DNA of 64,000 bases from Diprion similis (taxonomy: Eukaryota; Arthropoda; Insecta; Hymenoptera; Diprionidae), in contig NC_060106.1 of the NCBI RefSeq assembly GCF_021155765.1, positions 16,022,031 to 16,086,030 on the forward strand, written 5' to 3'. The translations under genes were made by a program, and so were the position numbers. Below the pieces are notes generated by a model. The model did no database searches. It was not told where the DNA came from and was given only the letters and a program-made list of their open reading frames with translations. Below are positions 27,334-39,209 of the stretch, in pieces; the stretch's first letter is position 1; the number at the start of each line of letters is the position of its first letter.

Positions 27334-27573
27334 CTATTTCGAAAAAGTTACGTGATGATCGGTAGCCAAGTATTGGTCCCAGGTAGACGACGTGGTCTTA
27401 CGACAACACTCCACGTTAAGAATAGACCAGCAGCCTCGTATTGAACCACCGACTGCAGGCCGATTGTCACCGCCAAAAATATTTCCTCCCGGATGAAAAG
27501 GTAGCTGCGTAGAAGCGGAGGATGCAGATGTATTAACGACGTCTACGACTTCCTGCTCAATGCGAATAGGCAT
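27334..27573 (-). other. Unassigned 79-codon open frame with coding-like composition
   Basis: The minus-strand frame begins MPIRIEQEVVDVV and continues through a Gly/Pro-rich part (FHPGGNIFGGDNRPAVGG) and a Cys/Trp-containing part (GCWSILNVECC). The balanced composition differs from the Tyr/Ile/Arg-rich frames around it. I do not recognise it. Upstream on its strand is an AT-rich TATATA stretch, with no clear acceptor. It could be a lone exon, a fragment of a transposon protein or chance. Confidence 0.2.
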
Positions 27574-29357
27574 GGACGAAATAGCTATATATTATATACA
27601 TATGTAACGATGGCGGCATGTTATACCTGAGGGTAGCCCCATTTCACCAAGAAAAGAAACGAAGCGAGGGAACCTTTAATGGATAAGTATCCTAAAAATG
27701 TCTCTTATCTTCATCCTATGATCTAAGGTATTATGGGCAGGCAAAAGTTGTATCGTTTTGCACGCGTATACGAGACGTTGGCCTCTATACTCTGTCTCTT
27801 CTTAGGATCTATAAATCCTCTAAGGATGTAACTACGTACCTGCTGCAAAGCACTTTGTGGACATATTAGCGTACTTAGGCAGCTACATACGAAGTAAGAT
27901 AACGTTTTAAAATTAAGAGCTTTATAATAGAACGTCGTTATTCGCAGGCGAGGAGTTCCGCAGGTATGAGGTATGAAGGTACGATGGATACTTTATCGTC
28001 ATTGTTCACGCCCGAAGTATAAATTGCATAACGATTAGTTTCGGATGCCTGGAATGCAGGCTGATAATAGGAATTCGTGTGGATGCAGGAATGTTCGCGT
28101 TTTGCCATCGAATGATTACAAAGGTCAAGAAAAAATTAACTTTTTTTGAGTTTGTATTTAAATAAATAAATTTTTATTCTAAACATCGAATAATAACCGA
28201 AATCTTCACTTTTCTTCACTAATGAAGTTTACATTTGTCTTTTTACGTTCATAATTAAGTCCTGAAGTTTTTGGTTGATAACTGTAATATGGGTTCTTAC
28301 TCAGAAGAACAAGGAAAACGTTTTTCCCGAGATGTAATGGACTTTAAACGACGTTACCGAGTGCAGCGTAATGAGAGCATGATGGGAAGTTACGTTTGCG
28401 GTCCGATACGATAAATTCCAAACATACATAGAAGAAGTACAAAAAATATTAATTTTACAACTTTGTGTATCAATTCTTTTACTAAAAATGTTTTGAATGT
28501 GAAACTAAATTTTGTTTAATTGTTATGTACAATAAAAGTTTAAGAATATACGTACATTCTTTTAAGATCAGAAATACCTTTCTGGTTTCTAGAAAAGCAA
28601 ACTTTATGTATGAAAATAATTTTTCCCTTCACTAGTTACCGGAAAAAAATAAAAATTTCACATCTGGAACCATTCGTCTATACACATAACGAGAACCACA
28701 CGATCCTTCCTCGAGTACTAATATAAATCATTACTACGCCAGCAAGTAAAATTGTTAATGTAGAGTATTTTGCACTTTGCCCAAAAGGTAAACGCAAGAA
28801 TGTATCGATTGTGAAGACTGAGCCGAACAGCTGCAGCTTCTTTTCTGTTACGCGGGATTTTACAATTAGACTCGATCGCACAATTACGGATCGCATTTTG
28901 CATCTCAGAGATTTACCGGTCATCGGAGTCTGAAAATATTCCAGAGTTGTCCGAAACGAACGGATTCGATTCACTCCAGATGCAACGACGAGCAGGCGAG
29001 TCGGTACGATTCGCCTAAGTCAACAATTAGAACGGAAGCGTTTCGTTTCAATTTCGATATGTATTATACACGCGCAATTAATGTGCTCAAAATGACTTTC
29101 TCTAACACCAACCTGCAGACGAATCGTTAGCGTTCCCCTGAGCATAAGTAACGCTACCACATACGACGTAACTGTACAACAAATTACGCCTGAGTCATAC
29201 CCGGGAATATAACGCGCACATCATTTTACACATAAATACTTTTTCCGTAAGAGAGATCTTTTCACGAGTGCCTAATGCGCTCGTGCCACCGACGTATCCA
29301 CGTAAGTCCTATTGTTTCGGGTTAAGGTGTATTCAAGTGGTCAGCCACCGGACATAA

Positions 29358-29397
29358 GGTCCCGTGACTTTTTGCTCTGGTAACCAGAGCAGGGACC
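29358..29397. repeat. Nested inverted repeat (two-tier hairpin)
   Basis: GGTCCC at 29,358-29,363 pairs with GGGACC at 29,392-29,397. Inside it GCTCTGGT (29,374-29,381) pairs with ACCAGAGC (29,383-29,390) around a single A. The inner arms are perfect over 8 bp and the outer over 6 bp. A 10-base spacer on the left against one base on the right makes a bulged stem. Function unknown. Confidence 0.6.
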
Positions 29398-29633
29398 ATT
29401 TCACGCCCGTGATGCCGTGTAACGGTTAGAAATTCTCTCAAAGTTTTTCTCCGCAAAATTTAACCCCAGAACCAATGGCCACATACATACTCCTACGCAT
29501 TATGATTTCCCCTGGAACGTTCATAAATTGCGTAACGCGAAGGTATAAAAAAATGCAGTAGAAAGTATTCTTTCCCCCCGAGAAGAAAAGGGGTCAATTA
29601 ATTTTGCAGAAATCTCGATCTCTGCATCTTCGA

Positions 29634-29665
29634 GTCATCATCATCGTCGTCGTCGTCGTCGTCGT
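29634..29665. repeat. (TCA)3(TCG)n trinucleotide repeat
   Basis: Three TCA units are followed by about seven TCG/CGT units, in non-coding context. Confidence 0.9.
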
Positions 29666-30961
29666 TGACTGATGCAAGCGTGTATTGGAAATGGGAATAT
29701 TATAACACCAGTAGATATTTAAAGTATATATATATATGTATACACACAAGCTGATTAAAATTCAACGGTCAAAACATTTCACCGTGCGATAAAATAGAAA
29801 GCTATGCACGCGTGAATATTATACATTACACTTTCTTCCCTGCACGATTTAAATTGAAACAACAGTACAATGCCGGAGGTACAGCCGAGCAGTGCAACAG
29901 CCGTACGAACGAAACATCGTCGATGCGAGATTGCGCTCGTCGATGGATGCAGGTATTCGCGCGATGCTGGTCACACACACCGTGCTGATGAATGCGAGGA
30001 GAGGAGATTGCAGTGCTACGTGAATATACTCGACGTCAATGACGAGTGGAAAATCAACGCCGGTGAACAATAGCCCAGAATGTATTATATATGGTATATA
30101 TAACGCAGGTCAGCCATAAAGACCGGATTGTTTATCGCTGCCAGCGGTCCACCTGTCGTGTTTGCGCATAACCGATGTGCGGACGAATAATTATAAACTA
30201 TCAGACGCGGCGAGTTCCGATTTCGTATCCGCATATTTCTCCAGAGCCTGTGATAAGAATTCCAGTCCAAAAAGAATCAGGGGGCTGAAGTTAATAGCGC
30301 TAACGTATCGAAACGTTGAGACAAAAATCTAATTTGCAAAATCTGAGTTTGTTGATGCTTTAAAAAGAGCAAATTTTACTAAATACTACAGGAAAAAAGT
30401 TTTTTGGTAAAAAATATCCATGTCAACTATATTTTTTTTTTTTCTTTTGCACACGCAGCTTTTCACTGATTCTACTTCTGATGTGTCCCTATTTTTCTGC
30501 AGTTTTAGTCAAATCCGTCCCTTTAATCTCTCCGTATAAGGTTGCAAAGTAACGATTTTTTCACATGATACATCATTACAATAACGTTACAAACTTCAGC
30601 CTGATAAAGAATCAGGGGGCTCAACTTCCCTGCCACGCGTGAGCGAAACAAGCATCTTCGGCACCGGCGTGGCATAAATTCGTTAAATCGTGTCACTCGC
30701 ACGAGTTTGCAGAATTGATTAAAAATCGAAAACCAAACCACAGATATCCAGCTCGACGAAGCGAGACTGTTTTCCATTAACTACTCGCTCGACGGCTTTG
30801 ACTCCGCTTTCGAGTCGTCGATCTCGTAAAAATGGTCGCAAGTTTTAACGAATGTAAAAATACTCCGAGAGGGGTAAAGAAAAAAAAAAAATAAATAAAT
30901 AAATAAAAAAGCGAATCTCACGCAGACGATAGATACACTATTTCAGAGAAAATTCACTCAC

Positions 30962-31153
30962 CGTTAGCTGCGTCTTGTCCGGCGCTATTGCGGTAATTTC
31001 AACGGCTCTGGGCTCCGGAGGATTCGCCCGTTGTAGAATAGCTGCCGGAACCTTTGCGACGAGGGACAACCTCCTGGTGAGCCTTCGGCCTAGTTCACCT
31101 CGACGACGAACCCTGACCCGGGGTCCGGTGCTTCTGTAGCTTCCAAATTCCAT
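30962..31153 (-). CDS. Probable first coding exon of an unidentified minus-strand gene
   Basis: On the minus strand an ATG in CAGCATGG opens 64 codons with GC-rich codon use, unlike the flanking DNA, and ends at ACG followed by a strong GTGAGT donor in phase 0. The peptide starts MEFGSYRSTG, then a strongly basic part (RVRVRRRGELGRRLTRRLSL), then AAILQRANPPEPRAVEITAI. No domain, signal peptide or membrane segment is visible and I do not recognise the family. The next exon would lie leftwards; no continuation is secure, though the patch at 10,531-10,628 has matching borders. A GC-rich, CpG-containing stretch at 32,000-32,950 upstream could be its promoter and 5' untranslated region. The alternative is a chance frame in GC-rich leader sequence. 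Confidence 0.4.
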
Positions 31154-33204
31154 GCTGGGGACAAATCGAGCGACCGTTTATCCCGTCGATATCCGCTTGG
31201 ATCTTGTGGATTATCACTATCGCTAACAATAAGCGGCAGGCTTGATGATTATCTGCATCGCGAGCGTGTCTTGATATTTTTCTTCACTCGTCCGGACAAT
31301 TTGTTGTGAATTAATCTTTCACATATAGAACTGATCTCATTTCTCGCTCGTGTATAATTTTGGCTAATCGTTACACCGAGTATTGTTGCGAAAAGCAACG
31401 GACGAGTTTATGGCAAATATTTGTCATACTTTTTCTTTCTTTCCGTTGTTTTCTTTGATGTACGAAAATTTTTAAAGAAACAGAAAATATTATCTCGACG
31501 GTCGACGGTGCTCGAAACAACAGCTGGATCAACACCTCGATCGCTCCGTGCGGTAATTCCGCGCGCGAATGTCAGAGTGCCGTTAATGGCTTTTTATAGA
31601 ACTGCTCACTTTTCAAAATTCTACGTAGGTAGGTTTCAAACAACACACTCGAACCCACACAACACGCTCATCTCTATACAACCGAAAGTCAACTCGATCC
31701 GTTGACCGCGCGGCGATGATGATCACTGAAATAAATAAATGATTTTACATTATATCCTGAAGCCGAATAATCGCGACGCGACGTGGGACTACAGGCAGAA
31801 CGTGTACGTGTAAACGGTCAACCAGATCAGGTTTGCCCCGCTCGTTCGATCGATAATCGGTTCGAGATTCGACGCATAATTACGGCTGTTTAAAAGTTGT
31901 TAATTTCCAACCACAACTAGGCATTCACATAAAATCGATATCCGAGTCGTCGTCGCACAGAGATTAACTTTTTCTTCGCTATCAAGCTTATTGGCACAAT
32001 GAAGTTCGTCACAGCGACGATGTTAACTTCTCCTCGATATCACCTCCGCCTCGAACGCGACACTCGCACCTTTCCGTTCACCACACCGAGTGTCGTAATT
32101 GTTCGTACTGGTTCACCTCGACGACGCAACGGTTGGCAACAAAACTGTTCCGCACAGTCCGCGGTCCGCGTATAAAATGGTAATAGGTCACCGGTTCGCC
32201 GAGAAAATAGTGCGAATAAGAACCCTTCGGGACGTAGTTCGAGAAACCGGGTGCTCGCGAGTACGTCGAACAAGAATAGCGTCGCTGTCGAACGACTCTC
32301 ACTTCGCGTCGAGCCGGCTGCAGCGACTGGCAATCGCCGGATTACGCGCGTCGAGAAGGTAAACACGGTGGAAGGGTCCTCGGGCGTTTTGTAACGAAAC
32401 GCGCGGTGTGCGGATACTCAGGAGCCGCGCAAAAGCAGCCGAAGGAGACTCGGTTTGGTTACCTGGTTACTGCCGCCTCGATTCGCTGCAGCGACGAGGC
32501 GAAAGAGAGAGAGAGAGAGAGATATATAGCGGGAACGACGTGAAGTGGGGGGGGGATGCTGCTGCGCGGCCGAACGTTGAGCGCGAACAGATGAACATCG
32601 AACAACGCTGCGACTGACTCGGTTGATGCTACGGCTGCTGGTTCGAACTGTGATGCCTCTGCTCTGTAGGTCTGTACTGCGGCTATGTTCTCGGTCTGCG
32701 TGACGAGCCTCGACTGAAATTCATCGTTATGAACAGCCGGCGACCGACTCCCGCCTCGATTCCCGACCGCCGCTGTCGGTCGCCAAGGACCGCGCGGCCA
32801 GATCGCGCGTCACCTTAGAGCCGCACCGCACCGCCATTAGGCACGTGACCGGTATTAGTACACACAATATATACATAATGGATATATACAGATAGGCATG
32901 CGTACGTAAAACCGTCGCTGCAACCGACCGTAGAGACAAAACCGATGCGCTGCTCTACCTACCTAATAGCGATTGAAAATTTACGAACCGGAGAGAAGAG
33001 AGCGAGACGCTGCGCTGATAGACTTCGAGGAACCCAATGAAGTTGGCTGTAAACGGTAACGAGATCTTTCGCCGGATATAGAGAGGAGGTTCTGCTTCTT
33101 TCTCGATGGACTCGATGTGCCAAAGTATCGTTTAGTTTTTCGTACTTTTCAAGAAAAATTCAGCGTATTATAAATATCACAATTATACTTTTACATACCG
33201 GGGG
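31154..33204. promoter_or_regulatory. Head-to-head intergenic region, GC-rich core, putative promoters
   Basis: This interval separates the probable minus-strand first exon (start 31,153) from the plus-strand gene starting at 33,205. Its middle (about 32,000-32,950) is clearly more GC- and CpG-rich than the neighbouring DNA, with a (GA)n run at 32,501-32,525 and a run of nine G near 32,547. Open frames there on both strands overlap and look like artefacts of the base composition. Its position suggests promoters and 5' untranslated sequence for one or both genes. Confidence 0.35.
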
Positions 33205-36200
33205 ATGGCGAGCGATAAACGTAACCGCAAACTGCTTCGGGAAATTGAGAAAATCGAGCGGTTTGAACGATCCAATTTACGGATGATCGAGACTATTCGT
33301 CACCGGTTCAGGTCCAGGCTGAAAAAGTATGAAGTACCGCAGTTTTCCTCCGGCTCCGATGTAAGAAACACGCTTCATCCTCCCCCCCCCCTCCCTCTTC
33401 TTCTTCTTGTCGTACGATTCACCACTTTGTTTGTCAATCAGATAAGTGGCGCATTGTCGGCGATCCACTTCGTCCACATCGTCCACTTGCCACCGCCAGC
33501 TCTGGCTCTTGGCTCTGATCCCTATTTCGGCTCTGTCACTGCAGGCCAACGACGTTCGCATGTACGACACGCACAATCCGGGCTTCTGTTATCACTGCAC
33601 CGGGGCTATAAGGGCCGGTGACAAGCGGCCGCGGAGGATATCGAGCGACGTCTACGACGCCGTTTACTCCATGCTCTTCACCGACGGCGAGGTCGACCCG
33701 GACAAAGTTCTCTGTCTCCACGTCCTCACTGCCCACTGTGCAGATTCTGGATCCGGTGAATTAATGAACGTCAGACGGGCGGCTTCGTTTACGGACGAAG
33801 GTGAGGCGGAAGCTGCGGACGCGTTGACGAGAATTTAATATCTTCCTTCGTGACTGTTGACTCACGATTGTCACCGTGAGACACGAGAGAAGGACGTTCA
33901 CGTCGGTTGACAATAGGTGGAAACTAGGTGGCTCCGTTTGACGCGATTATTGAGTCGAAGGTTCGAGCCACGTCACGCGTCCCATCCGCTTAACGTGGTC
34001 TTCAAATGACGCGGCATGGCCGACTTGATTTTCTTAAGTAGTGTTTTTTCAAGTTTCCAAAATTTTATCGGCCCTCACTTGAACGTTCGCCCGACGTCGA
34101 GTATATGGGTACACTAAGACCGGTCAGCACCGGATGCACCTAGTCTGTTTGAGATAAACGATCTAACTATTCTAAACCTGAACCCAAACCAACGCGGTAG
34201 GTAAGCAGCAGAGTTTCGGGGGTGCCTGGAACAACATTCTGCCGTGCTACGTTGTCGAACTTGAACGAAACGTCGATGACGTGACGGATTTTTCGGACGA
34301 GGTCAAACGACACAAGGACCCGGTATTACTGGATGCCGAGAATGAGATCGTCAAGGAATTTCAAGGAAAATACGAAAAGTACCTGACGGAGAATCCGGAA
34401 GTCGGCTTGGCCCTCTCGACGAATCGCAAACTCACCACGATGCTTCCGAACGACATCGGCAAACTCACTATCATCCCGCCGCATGTTTACTCTTTGCTCG
34501 GTGCCGCCCAGGAACTAAAAATCAAGCAGGCCATCGCCGAGGAATCCCGCCGCAAAAGATTCAGACGCGATAGTTCGAACGTGGTTAAAAACGTGGACGA
34601 TCAGAGCATCTCGTTTCGCCTCGACGACGACGAAGACGAGATACCCCGCCGCGTGATGACCGCGACCTCGATCAGAGGTTGGACTACCCAGAGATTTGCT
34701 GGCACCTCGAGAATCTCCGCCTTCCAAAGCCTGTCCAGGAAATCCGCGACTTCTTCCCGTAGGACGGATCCCAGCATCACAACACTGAAGCGAGCCAGTC
34801 CGCATTCCAGCGGGGTTCCTCTACTCTCTACGAACCTGCAGGAAACCGGCCCGCAAATCGTCACCATAAAGCCCAGCACTCATGCGCTATCCACCAGAGT
34901 TTCGAAAACATCGAGCACCAAATCCCCTTTCCAAAATTTCCCGAGCACTCTCGGTCCGCTATCTCCGTGCTCAAACTCCATTTTCTCCGGGGTGTCCGGG
35001 CCGCTGGAACAGCCAAGAAAGATCCGTAGACCGATTTTCATCAACTACCCGACGACGAGCATCGAGCTCAGGAACAAGGAGTATGAGACCGTTCCAATCC
35101 TGGTGAACAATCAAATGCAGGCTCTGGTTCATTCCGTCATGGACGTACTCGAACGGGTCAATCCAGCGAAGATGCGGAAAATCGTAGCTACAGCAAGCAG
35201 TCGGCTTGAGATTCGGAAGATGCTGATACGCCCCGACATTCAAGCGTTCATCGAATCCCTCGCTGGACAACCGTTGGTCTCCTCGCCAAGTAGTTTCGTC
35301 ACCTCGATGGCCTCCAGCCTCTACGAGATAGACCCCCGCATCGAGAGCAGCATCGAAAAGGAGCTGGTTGCTAAGACTTTGCCTGTGCCAGCCGCTCCCG
35401 CGTTGCATAGACTCGTGAAAGAAATACGAAATAATCTCTTCGTGGACCCGAATGCAGCAAGTGGAAAGGGACCGAAGGTCAAAGTCGAGTCGTTTGGGAG
35501 CCAGAGGCAGAAACTGTTGGAGTCTAGACCTTGCAAGGGGTCGTGCGAAGAGAAGGACGTATTTGATGTTGACAATTCCTGCCCGCATTCAGAGTGAGAC
35601 GTTAACTCGACTGGATCGAAGTGAATAATAGAGTTCATGGTTTTTCGTTTTTCAGTGTTGAAGGTAACAGAATGAAGTGCGCCTGCTGTTACGCGAAATG
35701 GAAGGGTTCACTTCCCGATACGGAGCAATCGCGATTTCCCGACTTCTCTTTTCTCGTTGATAGTGAGAGCGAATTAACACCGGAAAACGCAGCGAAATCC
35801 GAAAGCAACTTATTGAAGGTGATGAAAGTCTCTGGCCAAGATCAAGAACAAGAAAAACATAAGCATGGGAATTGTGAAAAAAAGAATAAACCTCATGGTA
35901 TTTCGGGACCTTTTGTCAAGAACTCCAAGTCCGGGAATACGGTTCAGGCTTTCATCGTTCAGACCGCTATGATGACAAACGATACGAAGCCTTCGACCCT
36001 GGAACCAGAACCAAAAATGATTGTATCTTCTGATCGGAACACCGATTCTTTTCTGGGCAAATCTGAATATCCTCATTCCTCGAGAAGCGAGCCTTCCAAG
36101 CGAGCAGCACGTGCTATGGGATTAAAATCGTCTAAAAGGGCTTTGTCAATGAAAGTGGGACAACAGCCGCGAAATGCTTCGTATCCCATCGATCGAAGGT

Positions 36201-37786
36201 CGCGATTAAGTCGAAAGTCGTCGGTGAAAAAAATTGCAGATAAATCAATGAGAGCTAAAGCGAAACCCTTCGCTGTGAGAATCTCTTCCGATCAAATCGA
36301 CCAATGGGAAAGCTACAAAGGATCGTCCAGTTTTTCAAGCTTGAATAATGAGAACGTGGACAGTGAGCGTTCGAAAAAGCCAGACTCAAAGATAGCCTTG
36401 AAAGACGATGAGTCATCACCAATGTGTCAGTTTAAAGTGAGTTGAGTACATAGCGTTTCAAAGAACAATAAAACCAGTATACGAAAATGTTGTAGAATTT
36501 CTGGGATACAATTTTTACCTTTTTGAATTTTTGATTCCTTTTTTTCTTCTACTAGCCTTGGAAAGCGTCCCACGATCCCGGCTACCTGGACCCAGATCGC
36601 ATAATATTACGACGAATGACGAATCCTCAGAGAATCTTGGTAGGGCAAATGTGCGCTTCCTTGAAAACAAGAAAGATCAACATGGAAGGTGGATTATATT
36701 ACCTAATGATACAGTTTCTGGTTTGCCGATTTTCAAAGCTTTTACATAGGTGTATAAACGCTTTCTGTATCGCCTGATATATTGAACGAGCATGCCGCAT
36801 GCTAATCTCGACGTTCTACACGAATGATATGGTTTATACTTTCGAGACGTTGAACCGCCCTGAATGTTGATTAGAAATAATTAATTGGATCGCGGTAAGA
36901 GAATGGCATTGGAGAAATTGCCTTGCAGAGCGTATCGAATGTCAAGGATAAATATAAAGCATCGGACAAGGTACACACTGCACTGGCTATGAAGATTGGT
37001 CGGTACGAGCATATCTAAATAAGCATACCTGTACGTGAAAATTTACGAAAGTAGAAACCATATCCTTCGATAATAATTCACAATGAATTTCTGTAGATTT
37101 ATAAAAATTAAAGATATGTAATAGTTGGCCAGCGATAACGTGGTCCGGAAGTCAAGATGATCGGTAATTATTCAATATTCAATCGGCACAAATCGCGTTG
37201 CAATAGTCACGATCAGTAGCAATTTGTATGATAATAATAACGATACCCTCGCCACGAATCAGTGGATCTTGTGGTCGCCGAAGCTCTCCGCAGTTTCTAA
37301 GACCTATTATACACATTACATATCCATATACATGTTTGCCGATGCGTCAAACAAATGTCTTGACGATAGATATGTATTGATTAATCCGAGAAAAAGAGAG
37401 TTCCTGCGATATTCGGGTAATGCATGGAGTAGACTTGAGTTCCAACTGACTCAATGAAACACGATCTAATTGATTGAACTTCAACGAGCAGCCAGAAAGA
37501 AAGTTGATACCGTTCGTTAATCTCGTTTTTAGTGCTTTTCGTTGCTCAAGCCTAATCCACTTTATTTTTTTTATCTCTGGAACCGGCAGGTTTGGTGAGG
37601 GAGAAAACACCGTTAGCGGCACTGATTGCGCCCGTGTTCTCTAACGAGATTATCAGAATCCTGACTAAGGGAATACGCGGAGTGGGGTCCAGGAAGAGGG
37701 AAGTGGCGGAGGAAAATGACGAAGACATAGCTATCGTCTCCGAGAAGCTAACTGGCCCAGTTCTCGCCAGGGTAATTCTGGCCTAG
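33205..37786 (+). CDS. Unrecognised six-exon gene, 971-aa predicted protein
   Basis: Exons I assign: 33,205-33,360; 33,545-33,800; 34,201-35,593; 35,656-36,436; 36,556-36,688; 37,590-37,786. All have GT-AG borders and the phases close (2,916 nt). I do not recognise the protein. Exon 1 is basic and coiled-coil-like (LLREIEKIERFERSNLRMI). Exon 2 has C67-x2-C70 and then C109, H111, H116, C117, a possible zinc site. Exon 3 is long, Ser/Arg-rich, with a better ordered start (LTIIPPHVYSLLGAAQELKIKQAIAEE). A second cysteine cluster (PCKGSCEE ... CPHSD ... KCACC) spans the exon 3/4 junction. Exon 4 is Ser/Lys-rich and probably disordered. The C-terminus (ALIAPVFSNEIIRILTKGIRG) is hydrophobic. The exon 3 acceptor is purine-rich and weak, and the GTGGAT donor of exon 5 is not ideal, so these junctions are the least certain; unspliced, exon 5 would end at a stop near 36,760. 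Confidence 0.7.
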
Positions 37787-39209
37787 GCCTTAAACATAAT
37801 AACGTAGCACCGTGTGATCGATCAGTTGTACCTACCTACCGTAAGGTATTTTAAGCACGACTGCTGGATCACGCGACTATCAGCTGTAACGAGCGAACTA
37901 TCAACTGGATCGTGCGAATTGATTTCTAAGCACGAAACTTTGCGGGGTTTTGTCGGACGTGAATTGGGTTGAGCAAACCTCGTCGCACTTACCGATACCA
38001 TCGCTGCAGTGTGAACCCTGGTTTATAAAGTCGCAAATATGGATAAAAAACAGAAATTATAATTTTTATTTTGAACAGATGATCGTAAGTCGCGAGTTTT
38101 TTCGCATCTGACGTCAGGTCTCCATAGCTATAATGAATTTAATTACACCCTCAGTTTAATTTAGACGTGAATAGATAATTCGCGATTGTCTTGAAAGAAA
38201 TATTAACTTACAGATCCGTCAAGCGGTCGCGGAAAATGAAACACAGCGAAAACTGCATTCTTTCTTGAAAAGTCAACTTTGAAGCTGCGTATTTACGGGA
38301 AGATTACCTAGAACACAAGGTACCCATACGCTTTAGGCGTAAACTGTGTAAGCACATACCCTAGATAATGGTGTTTTTTTTTTGTTTGTTACTCTAATTG
38401 TTGTTACAGTCGTGAGAATGTTGTTCCTCGATTTATTTGACTCAATTTTTATAATTGAGGGCTTGCATGCGTATATAAGGCTCTTTATTTTTACAATTGT
38501 GCATTTACACCAACTGAGATATAATTCATAATTTCATTCACACCTACTAAATCTGAAGTTCATACAATACTGTTGTGACTAAGTGGGATTACCATCATCT
38601 TAATTAACGACGAAAGAATGATGAGGTAAAATAATTTTCAACTCCAACCGTGTTGACTTATAATACATTTATAGCATTTACTTATGCCACTTTTTAACTT
38701 TCAAATGATGCATATTTTGATTACTTCGTTTTTTTCCTTTTCCAGGAAAACATTTCATACAACTTGTAAGAAACAAACTTATAGATTTTTAAAACGACGA
38801 TTAGATAATTGCTTTAAGGTGCGCAAAGTTGAGTCTAAACTGTGATCATACATATATCGTAATTTGAAGTGAGATATTTGTGACAAACGACTGACATCTG
38901 AATAAATGGTTGCATTCAATTATGATTTGTTTATTGATTTGAATATGGCAAAAACCTTTGGCACTATAGTATCTGTTGTTTGAGATTATTCTCGCTTCGT
39001 TATCGCGTTCGACCAGAACTCAGCACTGTTGTACGTGCAACGTGCATTCAAACTAATTTGGGCGGAAACGCATTTTCACGAGCGTTTCACCGGGCTTCAC
39101 GTTTGTACTGAACATTGGACAGAAATACTAAAAAAAAAAAAAAAAAAAAAACAAACAATATAAATGTGCGAACATCAAACTGTCACAGAAAATTCATCAA
39201 AAATCTTTC
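37787..39209. other. Tail-to-tail 3' region of two convergent genes
   Basis: No coding frame is supported. It contains the 3' untranslated parts of the 971-aa gene (plus strand, AATAAA at 38,901-38,906 if the tail is long) and of PPP1R7 (minus strand, AATAAA at 38,935-38,930), which would put their ends within about 40 bases. A poly-A run sits at 39,130-39,151. Confidence 0.5.

Larger units (their letters stand above)
26660..30961. other. Stretch without a recognised gene
   Basis: AT-rich sequence downstream of TTLL4. It holds an open frame with coding-like composition at 27,334-27,573 (-), a nested inverted repeat at 29,358-29,397, a (TCA/TCG)n run at 29,634-29,665 and a 16-base direct repeat (30,271 and 30,606). 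If the exon at 30,962-31,153 is real, this is the start of its first intron. Confidence 0.5.

Noticed and set aside
32040-32366. Overlapping frames on both strands (up to 108 codons)
   Set aside because: All frames are open because the stretch is GC-rich; it lies between two divergent genes and looks like promoter or leader sequence.
34515-35638. Minus-strand frames of 92-205 codons opposite the 971-aa gene
   Set aside because: They lie opposite the long exon 3, have no recognisable domain and arise from its GC-rich codon use.
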